This document shows, piece by piece, positions 1 to 9,552 of a stretch of 64,000 nucleotides of DNA. This DNA comes from Caryophanales bacterium UBA1188 (GTDB taxonomy: Bacteria > Bacillota_I > Bacilli_A > Izemoplasmatales > UBA1188): positions 124,001 to 188,000 of the forward strand of contig DBYK01000001.1 of the NCBI GenBank assembly GCA_002310135.1, written 5' to 3'. Positions within the stretch are counted from its first letter, which is position 1. Each line of letters opens with the position of its first letter. A program made the translations under genes and the position numbers. Under the pieces are notes generated by a model. It searched no databases, was not told the DNA's origin, and saw nothing but the letters and a program-made list of their open reading frames with translations.

Positions 1-1
1 C

Positions 2-313
2 AAAAGCGCGTATATAGTTACTAAGTATTTTAATGATATGGAAAAAGTAATTAAAAACATGTATTCGATGCTTAAGGAAAATGGAAAAGTGGTCGTTAAA
101 ATATCAGAAAGTAAAGTTAAAAAAAATAAAATTGATACTGGAAAATTTTTAACTATCATTGCACTGAATAATGGATTTAAGTTAGTTGATGTATTCCTAG
201 ATAAAATTAATGAAAATAGTCGTTCACTTACAACAGCTAGAAACTCATATAGCGATATTATTATAAACGACAATATAATAATATGGGAGAAAAAAAGCAA
301 TGGCAGAATTTAA
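2..313 (+). CDS. DNA methyltransferase, C-terminal part (cut by window edge)
   Basis: The reading frame is open to the first bases of the window, so only the last roughly 100 residues are seen. They begin with a YFNDMEKV stretch followed by MLKENGKVVVKIS, the usual late strand-helix unit of Rossmann-type DNA methyltransferases, and end with a TTARNSYSD segment and an IIIWEKK strand typical of the C-terminus of site-specific DNA methyltransferases. The catalytic motif must lie outside the window. The stop codon lies 14 bases inside the next gene, so the two are translationally coupled. Together with the following methyltransferase and the convergent nuclease it looks like one restriction-modification locus. 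The family (beta-class N4C or N6A) is an inference. Confidence 0.6.
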   Translation, partial: KSAYIVTKYFNDMEKVIKNMYSMLKENGKVVVKISESKVKKNKIDTGKFLTIIALNNGFKLVDVFLDKINENSRSLTTARNSYSDIIINDNIIIWEKKSNGRI

Positions 314-1334
314 CCAAATTAAAACAATAAGATATATGGGAAACAAAAACAAATTATTAGATTTTATAATTCCCGAAATTAGAAAAACCATTAATAAAGG
401 TGATATAATTTGTGATTTAATGGCAGGTACTTGTTCTATTGCTTACGCGCTGAAAGACGAATATACAATATATGCTAATGATATACAATATTATAGTTAC
501 ATAATTTCAAAAGCTCTTATTGAAAATAACTCCGAAGCAATAAACAAGGAAACTACAATAAAAGATTTAGAATCTTTATATAAATCGAATCTAGATAATG
601 AATTTTTTTCCTTTTTTCACAATAACTTTTCAGATACATATTTTAGTGAACAACAATGTAAAGAAATAGATTCAATTAGATATGCAATATCAAATGTAAA
701 TAATGAATATAAAAGGGACTTATATATGACAGGTCTTATGTTCGCAATGGGAAAATGTGAATCTACATCTGGCCATTTTGCACAATACTTACCGAAAGAA
801 CACCATAGATTGGTTGAAATTAGGAAAAAAAGTATTTGGCAAGAATTCATTAAAAAAAGCGATGATTTTTCAAGTTTAATTAAAACAAAGTATAACAATA
901 AAGCTTTCAATATGGATTACAAAGATTTCATTAAAACTGAAGATTTTAAGAAAGTAAAATGTGTTTACATAGATACGCCTTACACAGGAGAACAGTATTC
1001 AAGATTTTATCATATACTTGAAACAGTAACAAAGTATGACAACCCACCTCTTGAATACAAAGCAAAATATAGGAAAGACCGCTTCACTTCAGGTTTTTCT
1101 CTACGTTCAACAGCTAAAGATGAATTTAAAGATATGCTAAACCTTTTATCTCAGATGAACAAAACAATAGTATTAAGTTACTCTTCAAAAGGGCTTATTC
1201 CACTTGACGAATTAGAATTTATAATATGCAAAAGATTCAAAAATGTTCAAATGCTTGAAAAAGATTATTCACACTCAACTCAAGGAAAGGGCAATATAAA
1301 AATAACTGAAGTATTATTTATAGCTTCAAATTAA
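300..1334 (+). CDS. D12-class N6-adenine DNA methyltransferase
   Basis: This protein of 344 residues probably transfers a methyl group from SAM to adenine in a specific DNA site and protects it from a partner nuclease. The N-terminal RYMGNKNKLL (residues 11-20) is the motif X region of D12 (MT-A70-unrelated, Dam-like) enzymes, DLMAGT at 39-44 is the SAM-binding motif I, and DTPYT at 225-229 is motif IV, where the family usually has DPPY. The following QYSRFYHILETV segment is typical of the type II/IIS branch of D12 enzymes. It overlaps the upstream methyltransferase by 14 bp and faces a candidate endonuclease across a shared terminator. Two adjacent methyltransferases suggest an asymmetric recognition site, which is inference. 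Confidence 0.85.
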   Translation: MAEFNQIKTIRYMGNKNKLLDFIIPEIRKTINKGDIICDLMAGTCSIAYALKDEYTIYANDIQYYSYIISKALIENNSEAINKETTIKDLESLYKSNLDNEFFSFFHNNFSDTYFSEQQCKEIDSIRYAISNVNNEYKRDLYMTGLMFAMGKCESTSGHFAQYLPKEHHRLVEIRKKSIWQEFIKKSDDFSSLIKTKYNNKAFNMDYKDFIKTEDFKKVKCVYIDTPYTGEQYSRFYHILETVTKYDNPPLEYKAKYRKDRFTSGFSLRSTAKDEFKDMLNLLSQMNKTIVLSYSSKGLIPLDELEFIICKRFKNVQMLEKDYSHSTQGKGNIKITEVLFIASN

Positions 1335-1360
1335 AAAGGATTTCATTCGAAATCCTTTTT
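1333..1360. terminator. Shared bidirectional terminator
   Basis: An 11-bp perfect inverted repeat (AAAAAGGATTT with AAATCCTTTTT) separated by a 6-base loop lies between the convergent methyltransferase and nuclease genes. It has A and T runs on both sides, so it can end transcription from either strand. Confidence 0.8.
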
Positions 1361-2664
1361 TAATCAATAAACAACTTTTTATAAGTCATACTATTCCAAT
1401 CAACAAAATGTGCTTCTTTTTTCTTTGATACCGGGTCACATGAAAGGAAAATATTAGGAATACAATCAATGTATTGAGAAATATATGGCTTAAAAATATT
1501 CTTAATAAGTTCAAAATCCCATGGCTCATCAGCAAATAGCCAAGCTCCTTTCCAAGCTAAACTTTTATAATGTCCATGTTTGATATAGTTTACCCATTTA
1601 TGCTCTAACTCCAAAGTTTGTTTAGTGCCTCCTGAAAATTCCAAAATGACATCAGCACCACCAGAAGACGATACAACAAGATCAACAACATTTTTAGATT
1701 CAATTTTAAATTTTTTATTCCATTGCAAAAAATTAACTAGGAATAAGTAAAACTCGTCCGATTCAACATCTTTAGAATCTTTAATTTGTGAAGAAACAAG
1801 TTCATCACGCACTGTTTGCCAATCATAAGATAAACGTAAACTAATATTTCCACTTTGATCAGACAAATTGTTTATTCCGTCCTCTAAATTATAATGAGGA
1901 TAAACGTTTCCTTTTAAATCATAAAATTTATCATTTAATAAATCATAATAGATGAACAAAGGCTTATTTTTTAAAACTAGCTTACTGTCTATAACGTAAA
2001 TGGTATCCCAATAGTTTGATTTACTAGGAATTACAAACATTGGATGCATATTAAAACTCTTAATTTTTGTACCACTTAAATAATTATACATATTATATTC
2101 GATTACATTTTGAGTAATAAATGTATTGAATAAAATTCTAAGAAAGTAAACATTATTATGTGATTTTAAAACAGCAACCTTAGGAAAATTCAGCTCATCT
2201 CTTGAAAGACCAATGTAATTATTTTTTAAAAATATTTTTATATGAGCTTGATTTTCTCTAATAGAAAAATTAAAAGACTCACTCAACAATAAACGATATA
2301 GTGATAGCTGATTAGTATAAGCCTTATACTCATGAGGATCAAGAATAATATTACCCTTTGAAAAAGCATTAAATAGTACATCTTTTTTCCCAATTCCATA
2401 AAAAGGCGTGTATCGATTGTTAACTTTTGCAATACCTCTAAGAGTAAGCACAGTTGAAAAATTGCCTCTTAAACCGCCAAAATTAGTATCATCTAAAAAC
2501 TTATAATCATTTTTATCTTTTCTTGTTCTAACCAAATCAGGTTTAATATCATTAGCAAGTTCAATCAAATCATTTGTATTGTAATAGACAGCGTTTTTTG
2601 CATATTTAGAAATAAAAAATGCTAGATATAGTATTTTTGGTATTTGAATTTCATATGTAGGCAT
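1360..2664 (-). CDS. Candidate type II restriction endonuclease (PD-(D/E)XK)
   Basis: This 434-residue protein is not one I can place in a named restriction family. Near the C-terminus GGADVILEF (336-343) is followed by LELEHKW (351-357), giving D338, then E354-x-K356 after about 15 residues, which is the spacing of a PD-(D/E)XK nuclease core. No membrane segments or signal peptide are seen. It is convergent with two DNA methyltransferases and shares their terminator, the classic arrangement of a type II restriction-modification locus. Function as the cognate endonuclease is inferred from the motif and context. The N-terminal 300 residues probably hold target recognition. Confidence 0.6.
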   Translation of the reverse strand: MPTYEIQIPKILYLAFFISKYAKNAVYYNTNDLIELANDIKPDLVRTRKDKNDYKFLDDTNFGGLRGNFSTVLTLRGIAKVNNRYTPFYGIGKKDVLFNAFSKGNIILDPHEYKAYTNQLSLYRLLLSESFNFSIRENQAHIKIFLKNNYIGLSRDELNFPKVAVLKSHNNVYFLRILFNTFITQNVIEYNMYNYLSGTKIKSFNMHPMFVIPSKSNYWDTIYVIDSKLVLKNKPLFIYYDLLNDKFYDLKGNVYPHYNLEDGINNLSDQSGNISLRLSYDWQTVRDELVSSQIKDSKDVESDEFYLFLVNFLQWNKKFKIESKNVVDLVVSSSGGADVILEFSGGTKQTLELEHKWVNYIKHGHYKSLAWKGAWLFADEPWDFELIKNIFKPYISQYIDCIPNIFLSCDPVSKKKEAHFVDWNSMTYKKLFID

Positions 2665-2772
2665 AAAAAACCTCGTTTCTTAAAAGTCAAATAAATTATA
2701 CCATTTTTCTAAATTTTTTTCCATATACCAATTTTAAATTATTATAATTGAGTTTGTTGATAAAAAAACAAA

Positions 2773-2794
2773 CAAGTCTCAAAATTGAGACTTG
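2773..2794 (-). terminator. Rho-independent terminator
   Basis: The inverted repeat CAAGTCTCAA/TTGAGACTTG is preceded on the plus strand by an A run, which reads as a T run after the hairpin on the minus strand. It would end transcription of the small HTH reading frame at 2826-3008. Confidence 0.65.
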
Positions 2795-2825
2795 CCTTTA
2801 ATTGGTTTATCTAGATGTTTTAAAT

Positions 2826-3008
2826 TTAGTATTTTATCAGTTCATACGAATTCCTTTTTCTATTAAAAATAATTTCTACTTTCGATTCTAAATAGATATT
2901 GTCGAGAGCATCTTTTATAGAAGCAATTGTTCTACCGAATGTCTTATAAGATATTTCTAACATAGCGCTAATTCGTTCATAATTGACTATTTGTCTATTA
3001 TCTAACAT
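2826..3008 (-). pseudogene. Fragment of an HTH transcriptional regulator
   Basis: Only 60 residues are encoded. NYERISAMLEISYKTFGRTI looks like the helix-turn-helix of a DeoR/HTH_11 or BglG-type regulator, followed by a wing-like stretch ending in NSYELIKY. No effector domain is present. Just upstream, at 3017-3076 in another frame, a 19-codon stretch could be the frameshifted beginning of the same gene. A decayed regulator is the simplest reading, but a real small winged-helix protein is possible because it has its own terminator. It may be debris from acquisition of the neighbouring restriction locus. Confidence 0.4.
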
Positions 3009-3186
3009 AAGATATATTAATAGAGTTCTTTACCATCTGGTTTAGAGTAGTAATATTGTTTGAGTTTATCGTGCATTAATAAATTCGTTTATATTTTTTT
3101 CTTAAATTTTTGATTATTTCTTTTTTTGGACAAAGTTTTAAATTCTTTGTTTGGCGTAGATTTGGTTTTTAACAATATACATATTG

Positions 3187-4530
3187 TTAATTTGTTTCTA
3201 AGATCATTGATACTACCGTCTCAATGTGTCTTGTCCTAGGAAACATATTAAAACATTTTATTGATTCTATTTTATATTCTTTTTCTAATAGATTCAAATC
3301 ATTTGATAGGGTATAAGGGTCACAAGATATATAGATTATCTTATTGAATTTATAGAGAAGAATTTTATCTATTAGTTCTTTAGACAACCCTTTTCTTGGT
3401 GGGTCTAGAAATAGAACGTCTATTTCTCTTTTTTTAATGAATAGATCAAAATTCTTTGAATCTGATGCATAAAATATTGAATTAGATATATGGTTAGATT
3501 TTGCGTTATATTTAGCTAAAGATATTGATGATTCTACCTCTTCTATTCCATATACTTTATTCACATATTTAGATAGATTAAGTGTGATTCCGCCTACTCC
3601 ACAATATAAATCTAATACATTATCATCTTTAGTTAGATTTGCCTCTTCTATTGCGTATTTATAAAGAAGTGATGCGCAAGATGTATTTACTTGAAGAAAC
3701 GATAAATTATCTACTCTAAATATTATATCCATTATCTTTTCATCTATATATGAATCACCATATACTTTTATGATTTTACCTGAATAAATAAAAGTATCAT
3801 ATGATTTATTTATATTTATAGATATACCACTTATATTTTTATTAAAAGATAATAAGTTATCTTTTATAAAATCGATATTTGGTATATTATGAGTAGATAA
3901 AAACATAATTATTATTTTCTTTGTGTATGATGATTTTCTAATCACTACACCTTTTATATGGCCTACTTTTTTTCTTATATTTGCGATACTTGAATTTGAT
4001 TCTTCAAGTATTTTTATTATGTGTTTTAATAATTTATTGATTTCATCATCTATTTGAATGCAGTAATCAACTTCAATAAAATCATTAGATTTTTCTTTAA
4101 AATAACCATATTTTATTTTTCCATTAATTTCATTAAAAAATACAGTTACTTTATTCCTATAACCTTTTATATCTTCACTTGAAATACATTCTATATCTTT
4201 ATTATAAGATGTTTTTCTTGTGATATTGTGTTTGACTATTTCACCTTTAAGTTTTAGTTCATATTCATAAGTTATATCACTAAATGGACAAGTCCCAGAT
4301 AGACTACTATGTCCACAAAGTGAATCTATTCTGTGTGGACTCTTTTGAATTAAATTAGTGATTATTCCAAAACCAAAATTCTTATATACTTTAGTGATTT
4401 TTATATCTGCGATTTCACCTGTATAAAAATCATCAATAAATATCACAAAAGAGTCTACATTTGAGACTCCTTTACCATAATTATTAATTCCATCACACTT
4501 AAGCCTATAGATTTGGTTTTCACTTATCAT
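3187..4530 (-). CDS. rlmD: 23S rRNA (uracil-5-)-methyltransferase, RlmD/RlmCD/TrmA family
   Basis: This 447-residue protein methylates C5 of a uridine in 23S rRNA using SAM. An N-terminal TRAM-like RNA-binding domain (about 1-60) precedes a catalytic domain with DLYCGVGG (307-314) as SAM motif I, LDPPRKG (375-381), and SCDP (402-405), whose C403 is the expected nucleophile. The cysteine cluster that holds an iron-sulfur centre in E. coli RlmD is reduced here to C72 and C81, so the cluster may be absent. The gene overlaps the end of uvrB by 11 bp and is last in a dnaE-uvrB-rlmD operon. Which uridine is modified (RlmC, RlmD or both) cannot be told from sequence. Confidence 0.9.
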   Translation of the reverse strand: MISENQIYRLKCDGINNYGKGVSNVDSFVIFIDDFYTGEIADIKITKVYKNFGFGIITNLIQKSPHRIDSLCGHSSLSGTCPFSDITYEYELKLKGEIVKHNITRKTSYNKDIECISSEDIKGYRNKVTVFFNEINGKIKYGYFKEKSNDFIEVDYCIQIDDEINKLLKHIIKILEESNSSIANIRKKVGHIKGVVIRKSSYTKKIIIMFLSTHNIPNIDFIKDNLLSFNKNISGISININKSYDTFIYSGKIIKVYGDSYIDEKIMDIIFRVDNLSFLQVNTSCASLLYKYAIEEANLTKDDNVLDLYCGVGGITLNLSKYVNKVYGIEEVESSISLAKYNAKSNHISNSIFYASDSKNFDLFIKKREIDVLFLDPPRKGLSKELIDKILLYKFNKIIYISCDPYTLSNDLNLLEKEYKIESIKCFNMFPRTRHIETVVSMILETN

Positions 4531-6493
4531 ATTTAGTTTCTTTCTTTATTTCAAATATAGTATCTCTTAATTCCATCGCTCTTTCGAAATCTAGTTCTTT
4601 AGCAGCTTTAAGCATTTCTTTTTCTAAAGATGATAACATTCTATAGATTTCTTTTCTTGAAATCTTAGAATAATCTATTCTAGAATCTACTCTATCTTCT
4701 ATTTCTTTAGATAATACTAAAGCTTGACCAATTGGCTTAATAATACTTTTTGGAATAGTTCCATGGACTCTATTATATTCCATTTGAATATTCCTTCTTC
4801 TTTCTGTCTCTACCATTGCGTTTTTAATTGAGTCAGTCATTGCATCAGCATATAGTATTACTTCACCAAATTCATTTCTTGCGGCACGACCAATGGTTTG
4901 AATTAGTGATCTTTCACTTCTTAAGAAACCTTCTTTATCAGCATCTAAAATTAAAATTTTAGATACTTCTGGAATATCTAGGCCTTCTCTAAGTAGATTT
5001 ATTCCAACTAAACAATCATATTCTTTAAGCCTTAATTTTCTTATTATTTCTAGTCTTTCTAAAGCTTTTATTTCTGAATGAAGATATGCGACTTTATAAC
5101 CTAATTTTTTAAGATATGAGCTTAGATCTTCACTCATCTTTATTGTGAGTGTAGTGATTAGAGTTCTATATCCCATTTTAATGGTTTTATCTACTTCTTT
5201 TACTACATCATCAATTTCATTTTTTGTTGGATGAATTTTAACAATTGGATCTAGTAGATATGATGGCCTGATGATCTGTTCTATGATTGGGCCTCTTTCT
5301 TTCTCATAATCTCCTGGAGTTGCGCTCATATAGATTACTGTCTTCATCTTGCTTTCAAATTCAGTGAAATTTAGTGGCCTATTATCAAGAGCGCTTGGAA
5401 GACGAAAACCATAGTCAACTAGGGCCTCTTTTCTACTTCTATCACCATTAAACATTCCTCTAACTTGAGGAATGGTTACATGTGATTCATCGATTATAAC
5501 CATATAGTCATCTCCTAAATAATCGAGAAGAGTATATGGTGTTTCATTTGGGCCTTTTAAAGCTAAATGTCTTGAATAATTCTCTATTCCTTGGCAAGAT
5601 CCTATCTCTTTTAGCATCTCTATATCATACGAAGTTCTTGATTTAATTCTTTCAGCTTCAAGAGGCATATCATGACTCATAAAATATTCTATTCTCTCTT
5701 TTAATTCTTCTTCTATTCTTCTAATAGATTCATTCAGTGTAGCTTTATCAGTCACAAATTGAGTCGCAGGATAAATAGAGATCATTTCTAATTCTTTAAT
5801 CGCTTTATGAGTTGTGACATCTATTTCTTTAATAGAAGAAATATTATCATAATCTAGTTCAATTCTAATTCCTACACTCGATTCATAAGGTGGAAGTATT
5901 TCAAATACATCACCTTTAACGCTAAATGTTCCTCTATTTAGGTCTATTTGACTTCTTACATAAAATGCATCAGATAATTTATTTATTAATTCTTTTCTTG
6001 AAATAGAATCATTCTTCCTTAACACAATCATCTGATTCTCATAAGAATCAGGTGAACCTATTCCATATATACAAGATACACTCGCCACAACTATCGTATC
6101 TTTTCTTTCAAGCAAAGATGCGGTTGCGCTATTTCTCAGTTTATCTATTTCATTATTTATAGTAGCTTCTTTTTCTATATAGGTATCACTAGATATAACG
6201 TATGCTTCAGGTTGATAATAATCATAATAACTGATGAAATATTCGACTCTATTATTTGGGAATAATTCTTTAAGTTCCATATATAGTTGACCCGCAAGAG
6301 TTTTATTGTGAGCCAAAACTAGAGTAGTTTTCCCTACTCTTTCTATTACATTTGCGATAGTAAATGTTTTACCTGTCCCTGTCGCACCAAGAAGAATCTG
6401 TTCTTTGATGCCACTTTTTATATTTTCAGTTAGTTTTTCTATCGCAGTTATTTGGTCTCCTTTTGGAGTGTTCATTGATTCAAGCTTAAACAT
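4520..6493 (-). CDS. uvrB: Excinuclease ABC subunit B
   Basis: UvrB is the damage-verifying helicase-like subunit of nucleotide excision repair, receiving DNA from UvrA and positioning UvrC. The length of 657 residues is normal. Visible features are the Walker A loop GATGTGKT (36-43), the beta-hairpin YYDYYQPEAY (89-98) that inserts between DNA strands, DESH of motif II, the late helicase motifs around QTIGRAARNEFG, and a C-terminal UVR coiled-coil that binds UvrC. It overlaps dnaE upstream by 8 bp and rlmD downstream by 11 bp. uvrA and uvrC are not in the window. Confidence 0.97.
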   Translation of the reverse strand: MFKLESMNTPKGDQITAIEKLTENIKSGIKEQILLGATGTGKTFTIANVIERVGKTTLVLAHNKTLAGQLYMELKELFPNNRVEYFISYYDYYQPEAYVISSDTYIEKEATINNEIDKLRNSATASLLERKDTIVVASVSCIYGIGSPDSYENQMIVLRKNDSISRKELINKLSDAFYVRSQIDLNRGTFSVKGDVFEILPPYESSVGIRIELDYDNISSIKEIDVTTHKAIKELEMISIYPATQFVTDKATLNESIRRIEEELKERIEYFMSHDMPLEAERIKSRTSYDIEMLKEIGSCQGIENYSRHLALKGPNETPYTLLDYLGDDYMVIIDESHVTIPQVRGMFNGDRSRKEALVDYGFRLPSALDNRPLNFTEFESKMKTVIYMSATPGDYEKERGPIIEQIIRPSYLLDPIVKIHPTKNEIDDVVKEVDKTIKMGYRTLITTLTIKMSEDLSSYLKKLGYKVAYLHSEIKALERLEIIRKLRLKEYDCLVGINLLREGLDIPEVSKILILDADKEGFLRSERSLIQTIGRAARNEFGEVILYADAMTDSIKNAMVETERRRNIQMEYNRVHGTIPKSIIKPIGQALVLSKEIEDRVDSRIDYSKISRKEIYRMLSSLEKEMLKAAKELDFERAMELRDTIFEIKKETKYDK

Positions 6494-9455
6494 CTATTTT
6501 TTTAAGTCCTTTTATCACGAATTGTGGTTCACCTCTGTTTTCTTTATATGAACCACTTATTTCATATATTTTATTATTTTCTAAGATATGAGCGTATTTG
6601 TAGTAAGTCTTTGAGAATATCACTGCTTTAGAAGATGAAAATTCATCTTCTATAATAACCTGCGCCATTGATTCATTTGTGGACTTAACTTTAGTAATCT
6701 TAAGGGATGAAAAATAAGTTATAATTGTTACATCATCAAGGCCTAAAGATAGATCTGATAATTTTAAAATATCACCTTTATAGATACTTAAAGGATGATA
6801 TTTTGAATTGAACCCTAATAATTCAAATTCTCTATTCTTTAAATAATCAAATGGATATTCTTCTTGGATTTTAATTTTATAATTTAATCCTTTAATTAAA
6901 GTTGGGTCGAATTCATATAGGCCATCTAGGGCTTCTATCATGGTTCTCTTATTATATTTGGTATAATCAAAGACTCCAGATAAGATTAGTTTTTCTATTA
7001 AATCTCTTGGAAGAGTTGCTTTAGATCTTGAAATAACTTTTTCATAAGATATATCTCCAGTATTTCTAATCTTTTCTATTTCTTTTGCGTAATCTTTTCC
7101 TACACCTTTAATAATAGTAAATGGAATGATGATTCTATTATTTTTAACTACATATCTATATGATGAATATCTTAAATCTGGAAGAATCATCTTGATATTT
7201 AATTTGCTGCATTCTTTAATCAAAGATGAAGTTTCATTTTCTTCAAGAAGAGTAGCCATAAATTCTTCTTTAAAGTTCGCTTTTAAATAGGCAGTAGTAT
7301 AAGCTATTTTAGCGTATACAACTGAATGTGATTTATTGAAACCATATTCAGCGAACTTTAAGATATCTTTAAATAATTTATCTGTGATGAGAAGATTTCT
7401 CTTTCTTTCTTTTGCGCCATTATAGAACTTCTCTTTAAGTTCTAATATGAGCGATTCATCTTTCTTGCTTATTGCGCGTCTTAAAATATCGGCTTCTTTA
7501 AGTGAGAGGCCAGAATAAACATTCACTATAGCCATAATCTGTTCTTGGTAGATTATGATACCTAATGTTTCACTTAAGATATCTTTAAGACATGGATCAT
7601 AATATTCAACTTTGGAATCTTTATTTCTTCTTCTTATGAATTCTTCACTGTATGATATAGATCCAGGTCTAAATAAGGCAATTATGATGCATAAATCTTT
7701 AAATGATGAAGGACCTATCTTTTTTAATAATTCACTCATTCCTCTTGTCTCAAACTGGAATATTCCAGTTAGAGGCTTTTCTCTTAAGAATTTATATGTC
7801 TTCTCATCATCTAAAGGAATATTATTTATATTTAAATCTATTCCTCTATTTTCTTTTATTTTATTCACAGTTTCATGAATAGTTGAGAGTGTTTTTAAAG
7901 ATAGAAAATCCATCTTTAAAAGACCAATCTCTTCTATTGTCTTTTGGTCGTATACTGTTTGATTAAAACCATTACTAGCTTTGTGAACTTCACTGTAATC
8001 TTTTATCTTTATTGGAGAAATAATAACTGCGGATGCATGGGTTCCAATACTTTTTGGAACTCCTTCAATTTTCTTTGCGATATCTAGGAGTTCTTTAATC
8101 TCAGAATCATTATTGTAATAATTTAGAATAGTTCTTTTCTTTAAAAGATCTTCTATGCTGTTTTCATCATTTTTAATTTCTTTAGATATCATCTTAAGCT
8201 TTAATTCAGAAATATCTAAGATAGTTGATATTTCTCTTAAAGCTCCTTTTGCGAGTAATGTTTGAAAACTGCCAACTAAAGATACATTATCTATGCCATA
8301 TTTTTCTATACAATATTTGATGACTTCATCTCTTTTTGTATCTTCAAAATCGGTATCTATATCAGGCATAGTTTTTCTATCTGGATTTAAAAATCTTTCA
8401 AAATAGAGATTGTATTCTAGTGGATCTATATCTATTATTCCTAAAGAATAAGATACAAGGCTAGATGCACTAGAACCTCTTCCAGGGCCTACATATATTC
8501 CACTTTTTTTAGCGTATAAGATATAATCATAGACAACTAAGAAATAATCATCAAAACCCATATTATGAATAATCTCTAATTCATAATTTAATCTTGATAA
8601 ATATAAATTCTTATCTTTAGAAGTGTTACTTAGTCTCTTCTTTAGACCCGCTTTAGATAATTCTCTTAAATAGATATATGGTGGTATAGAATCTCTAGCT
8701 TTATAGACTGGATATTTTCTTTCAAATTTTAATTTTATATCTATTAAATCTATAAATTTAGAAGTGTTAATCAACAAATCTTTATAATCGCTATATTCTT
8801 TTAATAATTTATCTTTAGTCTTAAGATTTAAAGATAAAACTTTACCCATATCGATTAGGGATCCTTCTTCATATATAGAGTTCTTTAAAATAGATTCTAA
8901 TACTAAAGATGCCTTTTTATCTTCTTCTTTAAGATACATCACTTTATTAATTAAAATGATATCGTATGTACCATAAATTATTGGATATAAGGCAACTTCA
9001 CATGGATAATAATTGAAATCAACTCCTACATATATTTTTAAAGAACTATCTTTAAATTTATGGTATTCATCAGATAAGAATATCAAATGTTCATTTCTAA
9101 TATAAGTCGCATCTATTACATAGAGGATATCATCTGATTTGAGTAATGAATCATAATTTACTATTTCATCTTTTGAATTATTTGAAACGTAATTTAATAA
9201 TTCTTTATAACCTTTTTCATTTTTAAGATATAAGATATAATCGAAATATTCACCTTTAATTCTATAACCCAAAATAGGTTTAATACCATTTTTAATCATA
9301 TGATTATAAAACGTGATGAAAAAGGCTGTAGTTGTATCAACTAAACCTAATGCTTTATATCCATATTCTTTAAAAGAATCTAGAGTAGATTCTTTGATTA
9401 AAGAACCATTTAGTGAGAAAGATGATTCGATGTTTATACTCATAAAATTTACCAA
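6486..9455 (-). CDS. dnaE: DNA polymerase III subunit alpha, DnaE type
   Basis: This C-family polymerase of 989 residues is somewhat short for DnaE. The palm holds GPGRGSSASS (323-332) and PDIDTD (364-369) with catalytic aspartates, and a third acidic residue sits in LLKMDFLSLKTL. The N-terminal PHP domain is degenerate: the usual metal-binding HxH start reads NIESSFSLNG, so no metal-dependent proofreading is expected. A C-terminal OB-fold follows. There is no 3'-5' exonuclease insert, so this is not PolC. In Gram-positive bacteria DnaE extends primers before PolC takes over. The first codon of the long frame is TTG; the ATG at residue 5 (base 9443) may be the true start. It heads the dnaE-uvrB-rlmD operon. 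Confidence 0.95.
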   Translation of the reverse strand: MVNFMSINIESSFSLNGSLIKESTLDSFKEYGYKALGLVDTTTAFFITFYNHMIKNGIKPILGYRIKGEYFDYILYLKNEKGYKELLNYVSNNSKDEIVNYDSLLKSDDILYVIDATYIRNEHLIFLSDEYHKFKDSSLKIYVGVDFNYYPCEVALYPIIYGTYDIILINKVMYLKEEDKKASLVLESILKNSIYEEGSLIDMGKVLSLNLKTKDKLLKEYSDYKDLLINTSKFIDLIDIKLKFERKYPVYKARDSIPPYIYLRELSKAGLKKRLSNTSKDKNLYLSRLNYELEIIHNMGFDDYFLVVYDYILYAKKSGIYVGPGRGSSASSLVSYSLGIIDIDPLEYNLYFERFLNPDRKTMPDIDTDFEDTKRDEVIKYCIEKYGIDNVSLVGSFQTLLAKGALREISTILDISELKLKMISKEIKNDENSIEDLLKKRTILNYYNNDSEIKELLDIAKKIEGVPKSIGTHASAVIISPIKIKDYSEVHKASNGFNQTVYDQKTIEEIGLLKMDFLSLKTLSTIHETVNKIKENRGIDLNINNIPLDDEKTYKFLREKPLTGIFQFETRGMSELLKKIGPSSFKDLCIIIALFRPGSISYSEEFIRRRNKDSKVEYYDPCLKDILSETLGIIIYQEQIMAIVNVYSGLSLKEADILRRAISKKDESLILELKEKFYNGAKERKRNLLITDKLFKDILKFAEYGFNKSHSVVYAKIAYTTAYLKANFKEEFMATLLEENETSSLIKECSKLNIKMILPDLRYSSYRYVVKNNRIIIPFTIIKGVGKDYAKEIEKIRNTGDISYEKVISRSKATLPRDLIEKLILSGVFDYTKYNKRTMIEALDGLYEFDPTLIKGLNYKIKIQEEYPFDYLKNREFELLGFNSKYHPLSIYKGDILKLSDLSLGLDDVTIITYFSSLKITKVKSTNESMAQVIIEDEFSSSKAVIFSKTYYKYAHILENNKIYEISGSYKENRGEPQFVIKGLKKIDV

Positions 9456-9552
9456 ATAATCTTATTATATATTATATAATATTATAGATATTATACGCAA
9501 ATAAATTGTAAAATAATGAGAAATGTTATAATAATAAAAAGAGGGGCTTAAT

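Noticed and set aside
617..910. Antisense reading frame of 97 codons within the D12 methyltransferase, and similar long frames opposite dnaE, mgtE, uvrB, rnf and the aconitase gene.
   Set aside because: They are shadows in AT-rich coding DNA with no ribosome sites, no domain features, and well-supported genes on the other strand.
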